Assembly (NCBI GenBank): GCA_000310025.1
Contig: FN648111.1
Span: 1-64,000, forward strand
DNA length: 64,000 nt
Source of the DNA: Ectocarpus siliculosus
Taxonomy: Eukaryota > Sar > Phaeophyceae > Ectocarpales > Ectocarpaceae
Direction of reading: 5' to 3'
The position numbers and the translations under genes were made by a program. The notes below the pieces were generated by a model. It was not told the DNA's origin, ran no database searches, and was given only the letters and a program-made list of their open reading frames with translations. Below are positions 45,901 to 55,149 of the stretch, in pieces. The number at the start of each line of letters is the position of its first letter. The stretch's first letter is position 1.

Positions 45901-48900
45901 CGAGGGGTGTGATGGGGCGCAGGTAATGTGCAACTTCTACATATCAGCTGACTGCGGGTGCGTGTAACCCCGGACATTTTGTGATTTTTTTTGTCTATGG
46001 TCTGCAACGTGTCAAAGTCATTGCTGGTGCCATGGTCGCACAGGTTCCATCCCCAAGGAGCTGGCCGCCCTCACCAACCTCAGAACGCTTAAGCTCTCCG
46101 AGAACCAGCTGACAGGTAAGCGATGTGAAGAAGGGTGGGCTAGATGCGTGATTCCCCCGCATTCAGAGAATGGTTACGATGCACATGGGACGCTTTTCAC
46201 TCGAAAGAGTTGATAAGATACTGTGGGACGATGTTGTCCGAGGAAGGTATGGACTCTCGGCCCGAGTACCGCCGAGCGCCTGCGAGGGATGTGGGCCTGG
46301 AGGTAACTAAACCGACATAACTGTGATATTTTTGTATGAGCAAGTGTTGCCGAGTGCAAGAATATTGTTTTCACTCGAACGTTCGACGGACATTATCTAA
46401 ATATCAATTCTTCCAGAAGGAAGCCAGATCGGCCGGTATCCTACTCTTGTGTTGCCTGACGCTAAAAACGGCAGAATAGAGGTGGGAATGCAGACGAACG
46501 GGGTCATAGCCTCCGTTGGGGCAACTTGGGGTTCGTTATGAACGCATCGCAGATTGCCCCCCCCTCGCCCAGTTCCGTTCTTGACGCCTTGCATCACCGG
46601 CACAATTCCAACCTTCCACGGACATGGATGCTTGAAAACGAACCTCGACCCCAGTACGCGGTATCCCCTCGTGTGACTTGCGTACTGCAGCCTGTAAACG
46701 TCCCCCGAACACTTTGGAATTGCGCATTTTCTGCAAAACAATGCTTTACTCCGCTTATCTTGCGACCCGCCGATTTTGGACCATTTCGAATCACTTCACA
46801 GACCGCTTGTTTTTGCCCAGTCGAAATTCACAACAGACCCACTGGGGAGGATCACGACGGTGAGAGAACCAACGGACCACAGGAAAAATGATACTGGTAT
46901 GATACAGGGTATGACGTACTTATGTTTATCCCCGTTTACGACACAGAACACCACCAATGGGTTGGAGCGATACGATATCCCCGTGCTGTAAAGTGCTTTC
47001 GGCAGATGCTGGTCGGTCGGCTTTCGAGAACGACGAGAAACAATCATAGGGGACCACTGTAGGGCAAATAGAGTTAGCCTGGAGGTTGGGCGAAACTGAC
47101 CGAAACGAACGGGTTTGACTCCAGTAGATTCGATGGGGTGTGGAAAGGCACAGCAGGCCTCCAGAAACGATCATGATCCCCACTGAAACGTGTAGTGAAT
47201 CCAGTCCTGGAAGGATACCAACAGAACGTCACCCAACTGTTTTGCAATGATATGTATTCGGAGATCCGAGCCCTACCGACAAGTCAGACGGGAACAGCTC
47301 GATATCTGCGGATCGCACGATCTGGGGTAGGACAATTAGACAAACGTGGGCATCTAAATTCATGCACATCGTTTTTTTTGCAACTGTTGAGTGTGGGGAG
47401 CGTGTGTTTGACGGCGACTATCTATGAGCAAGTCGAACCAAGCCTAATGCCATTTTGGTGTCAATCTCTCGCCGCCCTTTGGTGGTTTCGGTTGTAAGCG
47501 ATGCGGTATGTAGACGTCCGGCCCACAGAAATATGGGGCGCTATTTTGTCTACGACCACTCTTTCTAATTCGCCATTGTTTTGTTCCAGAGAGGGTCTAG
47601 CTTAGCCGCGGCGATCTCTTACCCCATTCAACGAATGGTATGGGTCCACGTCGTCTCGGCCGTCGGCCGAATTTCATAGATCCGTCATTGAACAATATCA
47701 AGTTCCGCTACCGCGACTGCCTGCACATCTGACGATCACGTTTCCCCTCTTGTTGTTCGTGCTATCCAGCTTTCTGGGACCACAGCACAGACGTTTCACC
47801 CGACGAAGAGCTGCTGCAAGGGAACTTAGGTACGTCAGGACAATACGGGGAGGAGGTTGATATTGGCCGTACATTCTTCAGATCTGACGTGTTTCTGTAT
47901 ATTTCTAATCGAAATGGTGTGAACGTTCAGGACGTCAAGGACTGGAGTCGTTCGCGCATGCACCGAACGCTCACATCAGTCACTTATTTCATGGGGCTCT
48001 AGGCTATCCGCGGTAACCGCTTTTTTTATGGAAAGCGAAAACGGCACTGTCCTGCCAACACCAGTCAGCTGAACAGAACGATTTGGCTTCCGAGTCGAAA
48101 ACCAGCATCGGTGCTGAACTGGGAGGCGAGGATGTGACGTGCACGTTTTTTGGTTCGGGTATGAACGTTGACGCTTTCCTTATCCGCTGCCAATAACTTT
48201 CAATGTCCATACGCATATGTAGCCGAATATATCCCGTGTCTGCTGCACCCACTCTATTCATAAGTTTCGCGTCATGTTCGATGGACGGCTCCACGCCCGT
48301 GCTAAATGCGTTGATGAGGATAGATCTAGGGTCCCATCGCGCGCAAGGGGCCAACACCACAGCCGTGCGGCGACATGACTTGTATCGTAGCCGGGAAAAG
48401 CAGTTACGTGGCCGTGTCCGAGTGAAGTTCGCCGGATTGCTTCGATCTACTGTACCTATTTGCCAAAGCACCATTTCTCCCGCGTCATACGTACCTATTT
48501 GCCAAAGCACCATTTCTCCCGCGTCATACGTGCCCGTGCGCCTCAGCTGGTAGCTCTCTACCGAAACAACTGGAAGCACTGCTGGCGACGCTATCACAGC
48601 TGGGGCTACATGTCCACACAAACCCGTGGCAAGAACCGCCAGAAGCGGTGGTGAGCAAGGGGATACCAGCAGTGAGAGAGTACTTCACCGATCTGTTTGC
48701 AGAAGGCATCGCTCCTGTCGGGCGAAAAATGATCAAGGTCATTCTTGTCGGACAAGAGGGTGCCGGGAAAACTAGGTAAGTGAGGTGTCGCTATTCGTCT
48801 TTGATGATGCTGGTGGTACTGGCGATAGGTGCGCTATCTTTCGATTGGCACAGCAAAGTCATGTGTGTCCAACCCATAGCACATGCCTGATGTGACGCCC

Positions 48901-51900
48901 TCATATCCTTTAACTTGTTCAGGCACCCGTTCACGCCATTTCCACGTCCCCACCTGGTTTGATGAGGTTTGCTGCAGGATAGGTAGAAATGTTTTGGATA
49001 CATGCATCCCTGGATCTAATACTTAAAGTTTTCAGTTTTTCTCCTGAAAATATTTTGTGGTCACGTTTCTTTGTGTTTGTAACTACATTCCCACCCACAA
49101 CTTATGTGCTTGGTTTCGGGCAGCTTGCGCCAGAGCTTGAGGACTGGGCGACCTACCCCTACCAGTGGACCCGAGGAAAGCACGGTACAGATCGACGTCG
49201 AGCAGATGGACGTCAACGGCGTCACCCTTCGAGTGTACGATTGCGCAGGACAGGTGAACGTCTTGCGGCTGTTCTCTCATGTGCTCAATTTTTAGCATGT
49301 CGCGTATGGCGGCGCCGGCGGCGCGTTTCCGCCGGAACACACAACAGGAACCAACGAATAACCCCCACTTAGTACCACAAACACATTTGGACACCTTTTC
49401 CGTCGACAACAAGGAAACAATAGACTTACTCGGCCTCCACTGGTGTGCAACCCCTTTGACTTGTTTTTGCGAGCCTCTGCAATCCGAACGACACATTCAC
49501 TTTCCTTCCCACCAGGTCGCCTACACCGGGCTGCTGCAGATGTTCCTCTCGCCTCGAGCCGTGAGTCTCCTCGTATGCGACACCGGTGCGTTCGGGCAGC
49601 GGGACGGTAGTTTGACCGACAGCGACCAGCTGAAGAAGGACTTGAACAAGCTCCAAGAACTGCGTGTGTGCGACTGGTTGCGCTCGTTATCGTTTCGCAT
49701 TCCCGATAGCGACGTCGTCATGGTCGCAACCAAATGTGATCTCGCAGCCGGAATGGCCGCTGATGCGGCAGCGAGAATGGCGGGCGGTGCTGGGAATTGG
49801 ATAGAGAGTTGGTCGGATGCTCAAATGACCGCTGTCCGTGTTGAGGATGGCGTGAACCTTACGAGCTGCTTCGCGTCAACCCCTAACGAGGATGGAGGCG
49901 CAGCGTTGGGGACGAGGGAGAGTCCGGAGGAGCAATCAACGTGGGCCTGCGACTGGAGCGACGGAATGTGCGTCGAGTCTCAGCCGAGTTTGCTTCACCG
50001 GGTCATGTACAACAACAAGGGTGAACTTCGAGGTGCATCTCTCGTGCTCCCTCGCAGCTGGAATATCGGTCTTGGGGTGCTTGATGCTCTCGGGAGCGGC
50101 AGGCAAGTTCAACGCTGAGCTCACAGGTTGTTTATGTTTCGAGTCACTTCGGTATCCCATTGACCTCTACCTCATGTCGTAACCTAGCACAGCGCTATTT
50201 ATGCCTATCGCTTGGTCTTGTGTGCACCATTGTCATGAAGTCCGTGTCAACCGAGCTTCTCTTGGCGACATTTCCAGGGACCCCGTAGAATCGGCTCAAC
50301 AGATGGTTCTCGCATCGGGTGGACCGAAAGGCGCCGCAGAGGTCGTCCCCGCAGTCTACCAGCGCAACCAGGGCGTAGGAGGTCTAACCCGGGCAGACCT
50401 TTCGACGAAATGGAATGACGTGGTCGCAGCCCTTGAGGAAGACGGAGTATCAATCGTCAACCCTGACCACGCTTTGGAAGGCGCACTCCTTATCAGGTAT
50501 ACTGAACGACGTCAAATGTCGCCTGGTCGGAGGAATGCAAGCAATAAGAAGAAAACACAATTTCAGCCGACGCATTGGCCCAACGGCTCACAACACAGTA
50601 GAAACTACCAACAGAAAACGACCTGTTTCGGAAAAAAGGGAGAATAGGCCCACGTCGGCACCAAGGATGGAATACCGCCCTCCAAGCGGCCCTTAAGTCC
50701 CGCAGGAGAAGATTGTGATGTACTGGTTCGGAGAGCATGTGACCGATAGGACATTGCGTGAATCGAACACATTGCAGTGCTCCGGGATTGGTTTGGACAT
50801 TTACCAGAAACGATTATTTCCCCTCTCCGTTTGTCAGCACTATTTGGCGCTCTGCTTCTTGTCTGTTTTAGGTGCTGCGGGGGCTGCGCATGTGCTAACA
50901 TCCGTTTTTTTATGCCTCTTTTCGCTACCCTTCAATACATCCCGTTCGATTCTTATTTGCCGCGATACTTCGGTGTCCGCAGAGAGCACGAAGGTTCTTT
51001 GGTCCGGCACGAGACTTACGTCTTTCTTGACGTAACGTGGCTGGCCCAAATCCTGAAGCCACTCCTGAACCACAGGGATGACGAGGATCCACTTCGTGGC
51101 GATGTGTCCCTGGGCGACACAGGCATCACGCTGAAGGAGGACAAGCACATCGCGTCTTGGAATAGACTGAAAGGACACGGTGTCCTTGAACCGGAGCTTG
51201 CCGGAGTGTTGTGGCCTGATGGTCTTAGCAACTACGTCCTCCCCACGCTTGATTCGCTGGGACTCACATACCCACTAGACGATGATCCCGCCGAGGGGCT
51301 TGTTGTTCTTCTCAGACTCGATGAAAAACGCCCCGAAGATGTAGGCAAGGAGCTGGACGACTTCCGCCGCGACCACACAGCCGTGCTCAGCGTGAAGTGG
51401 AAGATTTTTCTTGGCGTGCCCCCTGGGGCCATCGAAAAGATGCTCACGCGATGCTGCAGATTAGGCACCCTCCGAACGTTTTGGCGCTTTGGCGTGCTGG
51501 TGCAAGGCAGCCTAGGTGGGGGCATGGCCGCAAAGACTTTCGCGTTGCTGATAGAATATTCGCACGACACGTGTGAGGTCGACATGGAGGTGTACGGCAG
51601 CATCAGGACCGCAGCTCCCTGGGCGGCACTCTCCTATGGCATCTCGGTGTTTCAGGCGATGTGCTCCGAATTTCCTGGGCTGCGATGGCGCGCCTCCCTC
51701 AAATGCCCTCAGCATGAGCAAGATATGCAGATCAGCAGGACGGTGAGTTTGACAGTCTTCGACGGCTACAGCATGCATACCGGCAGCAGTACGCGCGCCC
51801 TTTTGCCGGGGCTTTGGTTTTCCTGTGGCGGTCAACACGCTGTTCGCACGCGTTGTGAAGCCCTCACTGTCCGCTGAACTCCGTCCCAAACTCGACGGAA

Positions 51901-54329
51901 TGGCCAACTATTGTGTCGTACGCCTCATCATTCCATAGGCCACCCGGCGTGGCGACAAGCTATTGCATGGTGCGACTTGCAACCTTTGCGACTCTGAGAC
52001 AGGAGGGCTTGGGGCGGCCGCCATAGACCTCCTCGAGATGGTCGACATACGTCGGAGCAGAGGTGGGCGCGAAGGTGGACAGTGGTGCCGTTTTCGTTGT
52101 ACAGTGTAAAGTGACTGCGCCCCCCGCAACCCGGCACTAACGGAAGCAGTTCACAACATGTCGTTGGATCCCTAAAAAATACCATTGAGTGTTCGCTATC
52201 GCATAGCCCCAACGGTTGACGTTGACGAGTCTTTGACGACCCTCTTCGTTTGCCGGAAGCGGTGAATTTTCCAAACAAGCTGGCGTATTTTCCTACGTAC
52301 CCCTATATTCATATGTCGTGTTAACCTGTGCAGTCCTAGCGCTATTAATATTCCCCGAGAAAAGCGTCTGCGTTGTATGCCATGCCACCGTGTATTTGCA
52401 ATTCTTCTGGCGTGCGTGGCTATTGTTTACTATTTCCCCGTGCGGCAGGCGACCTCGTCCGGGCGGTGAACAGGAGGTTGGTTAAAGCTCAGGGCCGGTA
52501 CCCTGTCCTTTGTCTAGGGGTGAGATTTGACCATTCGATTTTCACACACCTCAATACGTCTCGATTTGTGCGCACCGGCCTAGTCGCATGCCATTGAAGT
52601 TGAAAGCCTCCTGGGTAAGCAGGGATCCGCGAAATTGCTTGATGACGTATCTGATGTATGTGATGGGGAAGCCCTGGCTTGAAAGCTCTTGAGTACGTAC
52701 TCTTTTATCCCTCGTGTGGTGTTTGGGGAATGTGTTTGCTCCTCCCTTGTATGGCCTTTGATCGTGGCCTTGGCGTGCATGCTCTTCCCTTTTTTGGTAT
52801 GGCGGTATGATCGCCCGAACAAGTTGTACGGTGGTGTTCCACATCGACGTATGTCCAACCCACATGCTGTTGTTCCGCGTCTTTTTGCGAGTTTTGAGTT
52901 GTTCTCCACAGAGTTGCTTGGCGCTGATTCCCTGTCCTTGGTGTCGGAAGCTCGAACCGCATTCAACTCCAGACCAGCTTGGCGTTCGTACCTCAGGTGC
53001 CGATGAAACCTCACGCCTTGAGCGTAGCATGATGTCGAGGTTGCCTTCGTAAATAATAATTTCAGCAGGCAACGCGAGCCCTTCATCCTGAACTAGCCCA
53101 TCGTCTATCCGACGCGTGGTGGGAGGGCGTCAAAGAAGATATAAGCGGCATACTTCGCGGCGCCAGAGGACCGAGCGACGGGGAGGCTGTTGCGAGCACA
53201 GCTAGCGTTGCTTCAGACGAGATGGCGAGGCTTGAGCGGTTAGTTACCGACCTCCAGCAGCAAGTGGGACGACAACATCAGGATGTACGAGAGCAGATTG
53301 GAGCCGTAGACACGCGCTTGGTGGACATGATCGATGCAGACGATGGGGTGATGGGTAGGCTCGACTTCCTCGTGGTGATGATGATGGCGATGAGACGCGA
53401 TGGGTTCGAAACACCTCGCAGGGCATGCGTCCTTCCCCCGTGGAACTTCGCGCAAGGTCATGGCTTGTCCGCCAAGGAGCAAGCACCGGAGCGTTGGGTC
53501 AAACGACTGGGCCAGTGGCGAGAGGACGACTTCAAGCAGGGAAAGGGGGTCTTCAAGAAGAAAATGCGGCTGTTTCTGGTATGTGCGGCAACACATCGAC
53601 TTGTGCCGTGTGGGCCCAACGGCCAGGGCTACGATATCCAGCACCCCCGTACTTGGTTCCGCATGTCGGTGAGCGTGGCGACGTTTGTGCTGCAGGTGGT
53701 ATGCGCCACGTTGGCCGCGATAGCTGCAGCACCTCTGTCGGGGGCCGGTGCTCTTGCAGAAGAAACGTTTTCGGCGGCATTGGGGAGCATGGAGAGTATG
53801 CTGAAGGCTCAGCTAGCAGGGCAAACTCTCGACGATGGTGGCGTAGATGCAGCCGCGGAAACCCAGGTGTGTGGCAACGACTGACGTTTGATAGCCGACC
53901 CATAAACTGTGCAAATAGTATTCTGCACTTCTGTTGCCATCTGCCCACATCTGCTGCGAAAAGTCCGAGTGGCTGCCTGTAGCTTCGTTGATAACCGATG
54001 AGGTTTTCCGCTCTTCCTTCTACTGTACCCCGCCGGACCAACCCCCATCCCCCCAATTTTCAACCCCAACTCAGCTGGACGGAGGGGCGTATGCCTCTCT
54101 GCGTGTGTTCATCCACGGGGTGGAAGACACTGCTCGCCATGAGATTGCCAAGGCGACGAAGAAGGCCCACAGAGAGCGCCGCGCCCCTCCTAGCTCATCG
54201 GAGTTCGTGTTTTTCGAGCAGAAAATGGTCCAGGTGCAGAGGCGTGACGGCGACGCGGCAGCGCAGTGGGTGTTGAAGGAACATGAGTCTGCGTGGTACG
54301 ATCAGACGAGATCAGCCCCAGTGTCGTAA
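36810..54329 (+). CDS. LRR-ROCO GTPase, 15-exon model, 1224 residues
   Basis: ROCO proteins pair a Ras-like ROC GTPase with a COR dimerisation domain; with LRRs they are candidate intracellular sensors. Exons: 36810-36948, 39844-39915, 41084-41155, 42327-42398, 44827-44898, 46044-46115, 48547-48775, 49124-49253, 49516-50102, 50278-50496, 50983-51742, 51939-52062, 52449-52519, 53066-53866, 54075-54329. They sum to 3675 nt with every junction in phase and no internal stop. Residues 1-46 are the N-cap, 47-166 five LRRs, 235-243 the P-loop GQEGAGKTS, 282-286 DCAGQ, 358-361 TKCD, about 555-808 COR-like, 874-1140 coiled coil plus hydrophobic segment. All introns are GT-AG except one GC-AG. Untested points are the start choice and any skipped LRR exon. 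Confidence 0.88.
37026..37845. mobile_element. 820-bp TIR element with iterated GTGCCATCTCTCCGACC motif
   Basis: The ends are inverted (ccgtgagagtcggagagttg versus tcgtaagagtccgagagttg), flanked by TA on both sides. The sequence is absent at the equivalent place in locus A (near 22820). Inside, blocks of (c)cggtgc-c/g-atctctccgacc occur on the plus strand near 37100, 37190, 37250 and 37785, and inverted near 37690. No transposase is seen. It is a non-autonomous DNA transposon in intron 1. Confidence 0.8.
39844..39915 (+). CDS. LRR-ROCO exon 2, LRR 1
   Basis: Acceptor ttccgcag, 72 nt, phase 1-1, donor G|gtaagc. It encodes SIPKELGALTNLVSVYLVDN then ELS. The variable residues of the LxxLxLxxN face are VSVYLVD. 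Confidence 0.9.
41084..41155 (+). CDS. LRR-ROCO exon 3, LRR 2
   Basis: Acceptor tcccgcag, 72 nt, phase 1-1, donor G|gtaaga. It encodes PIANELAALTNLGSLYLNGN then KLS. IANE replaces the usual IPKE, so the loop preceding the strand differs. Confidence 0.9.
42327..42398 (+). CDS. LRR-ROCO exon 4, LRR 3
   Basis: Acceptor ccgcgcag, 72 nt, phase 1-1, donor G|gtaagc. It encodes SIPKELGVLTNLVSLSLGNN then QLA. The following intron carries the 1.27-kb insertion. Confidence 0.9.
42475..43748. mobile_element. 1.27-kb insertion in an LRR intron, family unknown
   Basis: The LRR-unit intron homology stops near 42475 and resumes near 43748 (tggttgcaccc, then gtaggatctcacc). The insert has a different composition and two tandem copies of about 101 bp (42743-42843 and 42844-42953). 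A plus-strand frame (43419-about 43700) includes KWDISLRKSP and MSKFFDKSPAKKQRPAQE. No clear inverted ends were found. It could be a truncated DNA transposon or a captured gene fragment. Confidence 0.6.
43419..43700 (+). CDS. Open frame in the intronic insertion, unrecognised
   Basis: It begins MSGAQHNCRVAPTVGHDQ and continues through Ser/Pro/Thr-rich and basic sequence; a second in-frame Met starts MSKFFDKSPAKKQ. The frame then runs on into intron sequence. The basic N-terminus would suit a DNA-binding or BED-finger transposase leader, but no zinc-finger pattern is complete. Confidence 0.35.
44827..44898 (+). CDS. LRR-ROCO exon 5, LRR 4
   Basis: Acceptor tcgcgcag, 72 nt, phase 1-1, donor G|gtgagg. 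It encodes TIPKELAALTNLERLDLGTN then QLT. The intron before it contains related unit sequence from 43750 on. Confidence 0.9.
46044..46115 (+). CDS. LRR-ROCO exon 6, LRR 5
   Basis: Acceptor tcgcacag, 72 nt, phase 1-1, donor G|gtaagc. It encodes SIPKELAALTNLRTLKLSEN then QLT. It is the last LRR exon before the GTPase part; its phase-1 G joins CT of exon 7 to make Ala. Confidence 0.88.
46116..48546. other. Intron between LRR and GTPase parts
   Basis: The first 0.9 kb is a degenerate LRR-unit intron. The stretch 47200-48000 shows nothing recognisable. A long minus-strand frame and a 39-bp duplication occupy the end (listed separately). Confidence 0.5.
48004..48621 (-). CDS. Antisense open frame of 205 residues, uncertain
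   Basis: It overlaps the end of the intron and part of ROCO exon 7 on the other strand. Sequence such as HMRMDIESYWQRIRKASTFI and PKNVHVTSSPPSSAP looks protein-like. Overlap with a well-supported exon makes it doubtful in full. It contains two in-frame copies of TYDAGEMVLWQIG. Confidence 0.2.
   Translation of the reverse strand: MCGHVAPAVIASPAVLPVVSVESYQLRRTGTYDAGEMVLWQIGTYDAGEMVLWQIGTVDRSNPANFTRTRPRNCFSRLRYKSCRRTAVVLAPCARWDPRSILINAFSTGVEPSIEHDAKLMNRVGAADTGYIRLHMRMDIESYWQRIRKASTFIPEPKNVHVTSSPPSSAPMLVFDSEAKSFCSADWCWQDSAVFAFHKKSGYRG
48452..48529. repeat. Tandem 39-bp duplication
   Basis: Two apparently identical copies of gtacctatttgccaaagcac..., with a 39-bp period, lie just upstream of the exon 7 acceptor. 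Identity implies a recent event. Confidence 0.92.
48547..48775 (+). CDS. LRR-ROCO exon 7, linker and GTPase P-loop
   Basis: Acceptor gcctcag, entry phase 1. It encodes a last LRR-like helix (LPKQLEALLATLSQLGL), the NPWQEPPEAVVSKGIPAVRE linker typical of these algal ROCOs, and the ROC start MIKVILVGQEGAGKT. It exits in phase 2 (ACT AG|gtaag). The Walker A residues are complete. Confidence 0.92.
49124..49253 (+). CDS. LRR-ROCO exon 8, switch region and DxxGQ
   Basis: Acceptor tcgggcag. The first C completes Ser of GKTS, then LRQSLRTGRPTPTSGPEEST (the Thr of switch I lies in the STV part), and DVNGVTLRVYDCAGQ carries the G3 motif. It ends in phase 0 at CAG|gtgaac. In Roco proteins the G3 is DxxGQ, as here. 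Confidence 0.92.
49516..50102 (+). CDS. LRR-ROCO exon 9, rest of the ROC GTPase
   Basis: Acceptor ccaccag, phase 0. It starts VAYTGLLQMFLSPRAVSLLV, follows with the G4 motif VATKCDL (TKxD, guanine specificity) and an extended charged/Trp-rich segment. It ends in phase 2 at GGC AG with donor gcaagt, a GC-AG intron. All core GTPase motifs are present, so nucleotide binding is expected. Confidence 0.9.
50278..50496 (+). CDS. LRR-ROCO exon 10, start of COR-like region
   Basis: Acceptor tttccag completes Arg across the GC-AG intron. It encodes DPVESAQQMVLASGGP..., a helical segment with VPAVYQRNQGVGGLTRADL and EEDGVSIVNPDHALEGALLI. Exit is phase 2 (ATC AG|gtat). Helical VP-x-x-Y patterns like this precede the COR core in Roco proteins. 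Confidence 0.85.
50983..51742 (+). CDS. LRR-ROCO exon 11, COR domain
   Basis: Acceptor tgtccgcag completes Arg. The sequence reads RHETYVFLDVTWLAQILKPL then LNH, the most conserved COR motif. Later parts include GVLEPELAGVLWPD, PLDDDPAEGLVVLLRL and VPPGAIEKMLTRCCRLG. It ends phase 0 with a CPQHEQDMQ segment whose Cys and His probably pair with the CNLC of the next exon. Confidence 0.9.
51939..52062 (+). CDS. LRR-ROCO exon 12, Cys pair
   Basis: Acceptor ttccatag, phase 0. It encodes GDKLLHGATCNLCDSETGGL then GAAAIDLLEMVDIRRS. C-x2-C here and CPxH at the end of exon 11 form a plausible zinc site. It exits in phase 1 (AGA G|gtgggc), matching exon 13. Confidence 0.8.
52449..52519 (+). CDS. LRR-ROCO exon 13, short
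   Basis: Acceptor tgcggcag, phase 1 entry. It encodes DLVRAVNRRLVKAQGRYPVL then CLG and exits phase 0 at GGG|gtgaga. Only this frame is open and both phases fit the neighbours, which supports the exon. The following 546-bp intron has long antisense frames with no motif. Confidence 0.7.
53066..53866 (+). CDS. LRR-ROCO exon 14, coiled coil and hydrophobic segment
   Basis: Acceptor atttcag (or cag three bases later), phase 0. It starts QATRALHPELAHRLSDAWWE and has GVKEDISG. A heptad stretch follows (EMARLERLVTDLQQQVGRQH), then a hydrophobic run VATFVLQVVCATLAAIAAAP that could be a membrane or buried helix. It ends at CAG|gtgtgt. Confidence 0.88.
54075..54329 (+). CDS. LRR-ROCO exon 15, C-terminal tail
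   Basis: Acceptor caactcag, phase 0. It encodes LDGGAYASLRVFIHGVEDTA, a basic AKATKKAHRERRAPP stretch and QWVLKEHESAWYDQTRSAPV, with stop TAA 54327-54329. A damaged copy of this exon and its downstream flank lies 0.67 kb further on. Confidence 0.88.
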   Translation: MDGGAYASLRVFIHGVEDTARHEIAKATKKAHRERRAPPSSSEFVFFEQKMVQVQRRDGDAAAQWVLKEHESAWYDQTRSAPVS

Positions 54330-54514
54330 AGGTAGGGCGATGGATCGCGGGGGCATCGGGCGCAATTTTTTTACAGTATCTCACCGTCATGCACCGTGTG
54401 ACTTGCGTCATCATCCACACAACAAATCAACACAGCCGAGAGCGTAGCAATCAATGAAAGCATCCGCCATACTCTCGCGGGGCATGTAGGGTTTTGGAAA
54501 TCAGCAAAAGGCAG

Positions 54515-54715
54515 AACGATTTGGGGGGGGGGAGTGGTGACAGAAAAATGTACAGCATTAGCGCACAAGAGTGTCAGGAATTGACCCGGAGGGCCCCACG
54601 CTGATCGGCCAAGACCACTGACTCTGGTTTCCTGGCGCCTCGTGCGGAGACTACGGTGACCAGGCTTTCTAGTCGGCTGTCGCCGTTTTCTGTCGCCCCG
54701 GTCACCGCAATGTTT
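54515..54715. repeat. Interspersed repeat fragment related to 21780-21990
   Basis: The G-run, gaaaaatgtac, ggccccac-ctgatc and tttcctggc landmarks recur in the same order as at 21.8 kb. It lies between the true last ROCO exon and its duplicate, so it may have been involved in that duplication. Confidence 0.4.
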
Positions 54716-54749
54716 CACCCATGCATAAGAGACAGCAGAAGGGCAAAGG

Positions 54750-54989
54750 TATTCCTCTCTGCGGGAGTTCGTCCACGGGGTGGAAGACACTGCTCGCCTT
54801 GAGATTGCCAAGGCGACCAAGAAGGCCCACAGAGAGCGCCGCGCCCCTCCTAGCGCGTCGGTGTTTGTATTTTTTTAGCAGAAAATGGTCCAGGTGCAGA
54901 GGCGTGACGGCGACGCGGCAGTGCAGTGGGTGTTGAAAGAGCATGAATCTGACTGGTATGATCAGACGAGACAGGCCCGAATGTCGTAA
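54750..54989 (+). pseudogene. Duplicated ROCO last exon, broken
   Basis: About 95% similar to 54090-54329 by eye, including HGVEDTARLEIAKATKKAHR-type coding. The acceptor region differs, and the FEQK segment has become TTT TAG (stop near 54878). The terminal TAA is conserved. Homology continues downstream to about 55150 (gccgagag-gaagcgat, ggcatgtaggg). This is a tandem duplicate of the gene's 3' end. Confidence 0.9.
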
Positions 54990-55149
54990 GAGGTGGGGCG
55001 ATGGATCGGCGGGGGCATGGGGTCCACTTTTCGGTAGGACATCACTCCAACCTGTGTCCATCATTCCCGCAACAGATTTGTGGCAACATAGCCGAGAGGG
55101 AAGCGATAGAGGCATCCGCCACATTTCCGTTTGAGCGGGGCATGTAGGG

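Larger units (their letters stand above)
38900..46115 (+). repeat. Tandem LRR exon-plus-intron units, locus B
   Basis: Exon starts at 39844, 41084, 42327, 44827 and 46044 are spaced 1240, 1243, 2500 and 1217 bp. The 2.5-kb gap equals one unit plus a 1.27-kb insertion. Introns share the landmarks gaggtaggatctcacc, atgccctgggaacacca, gcctaacagagcacgacgcacc and gccatggtc-cgcag. Units arose by tandem duplication and then diverged. Confidence 0.9.

Noticed and set aside
51232-51907. Minus-strand frames opposite the COR exon
   Set aside because: They overlap a strongly supported exon on the plus strand.
52551-53086. 173- and 168-residue overlapping minus-strand frames in the intron before exon 14
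   Set aside because: Two overlapping frames of equal length and no motif; probably chance in stop-poor sequence.
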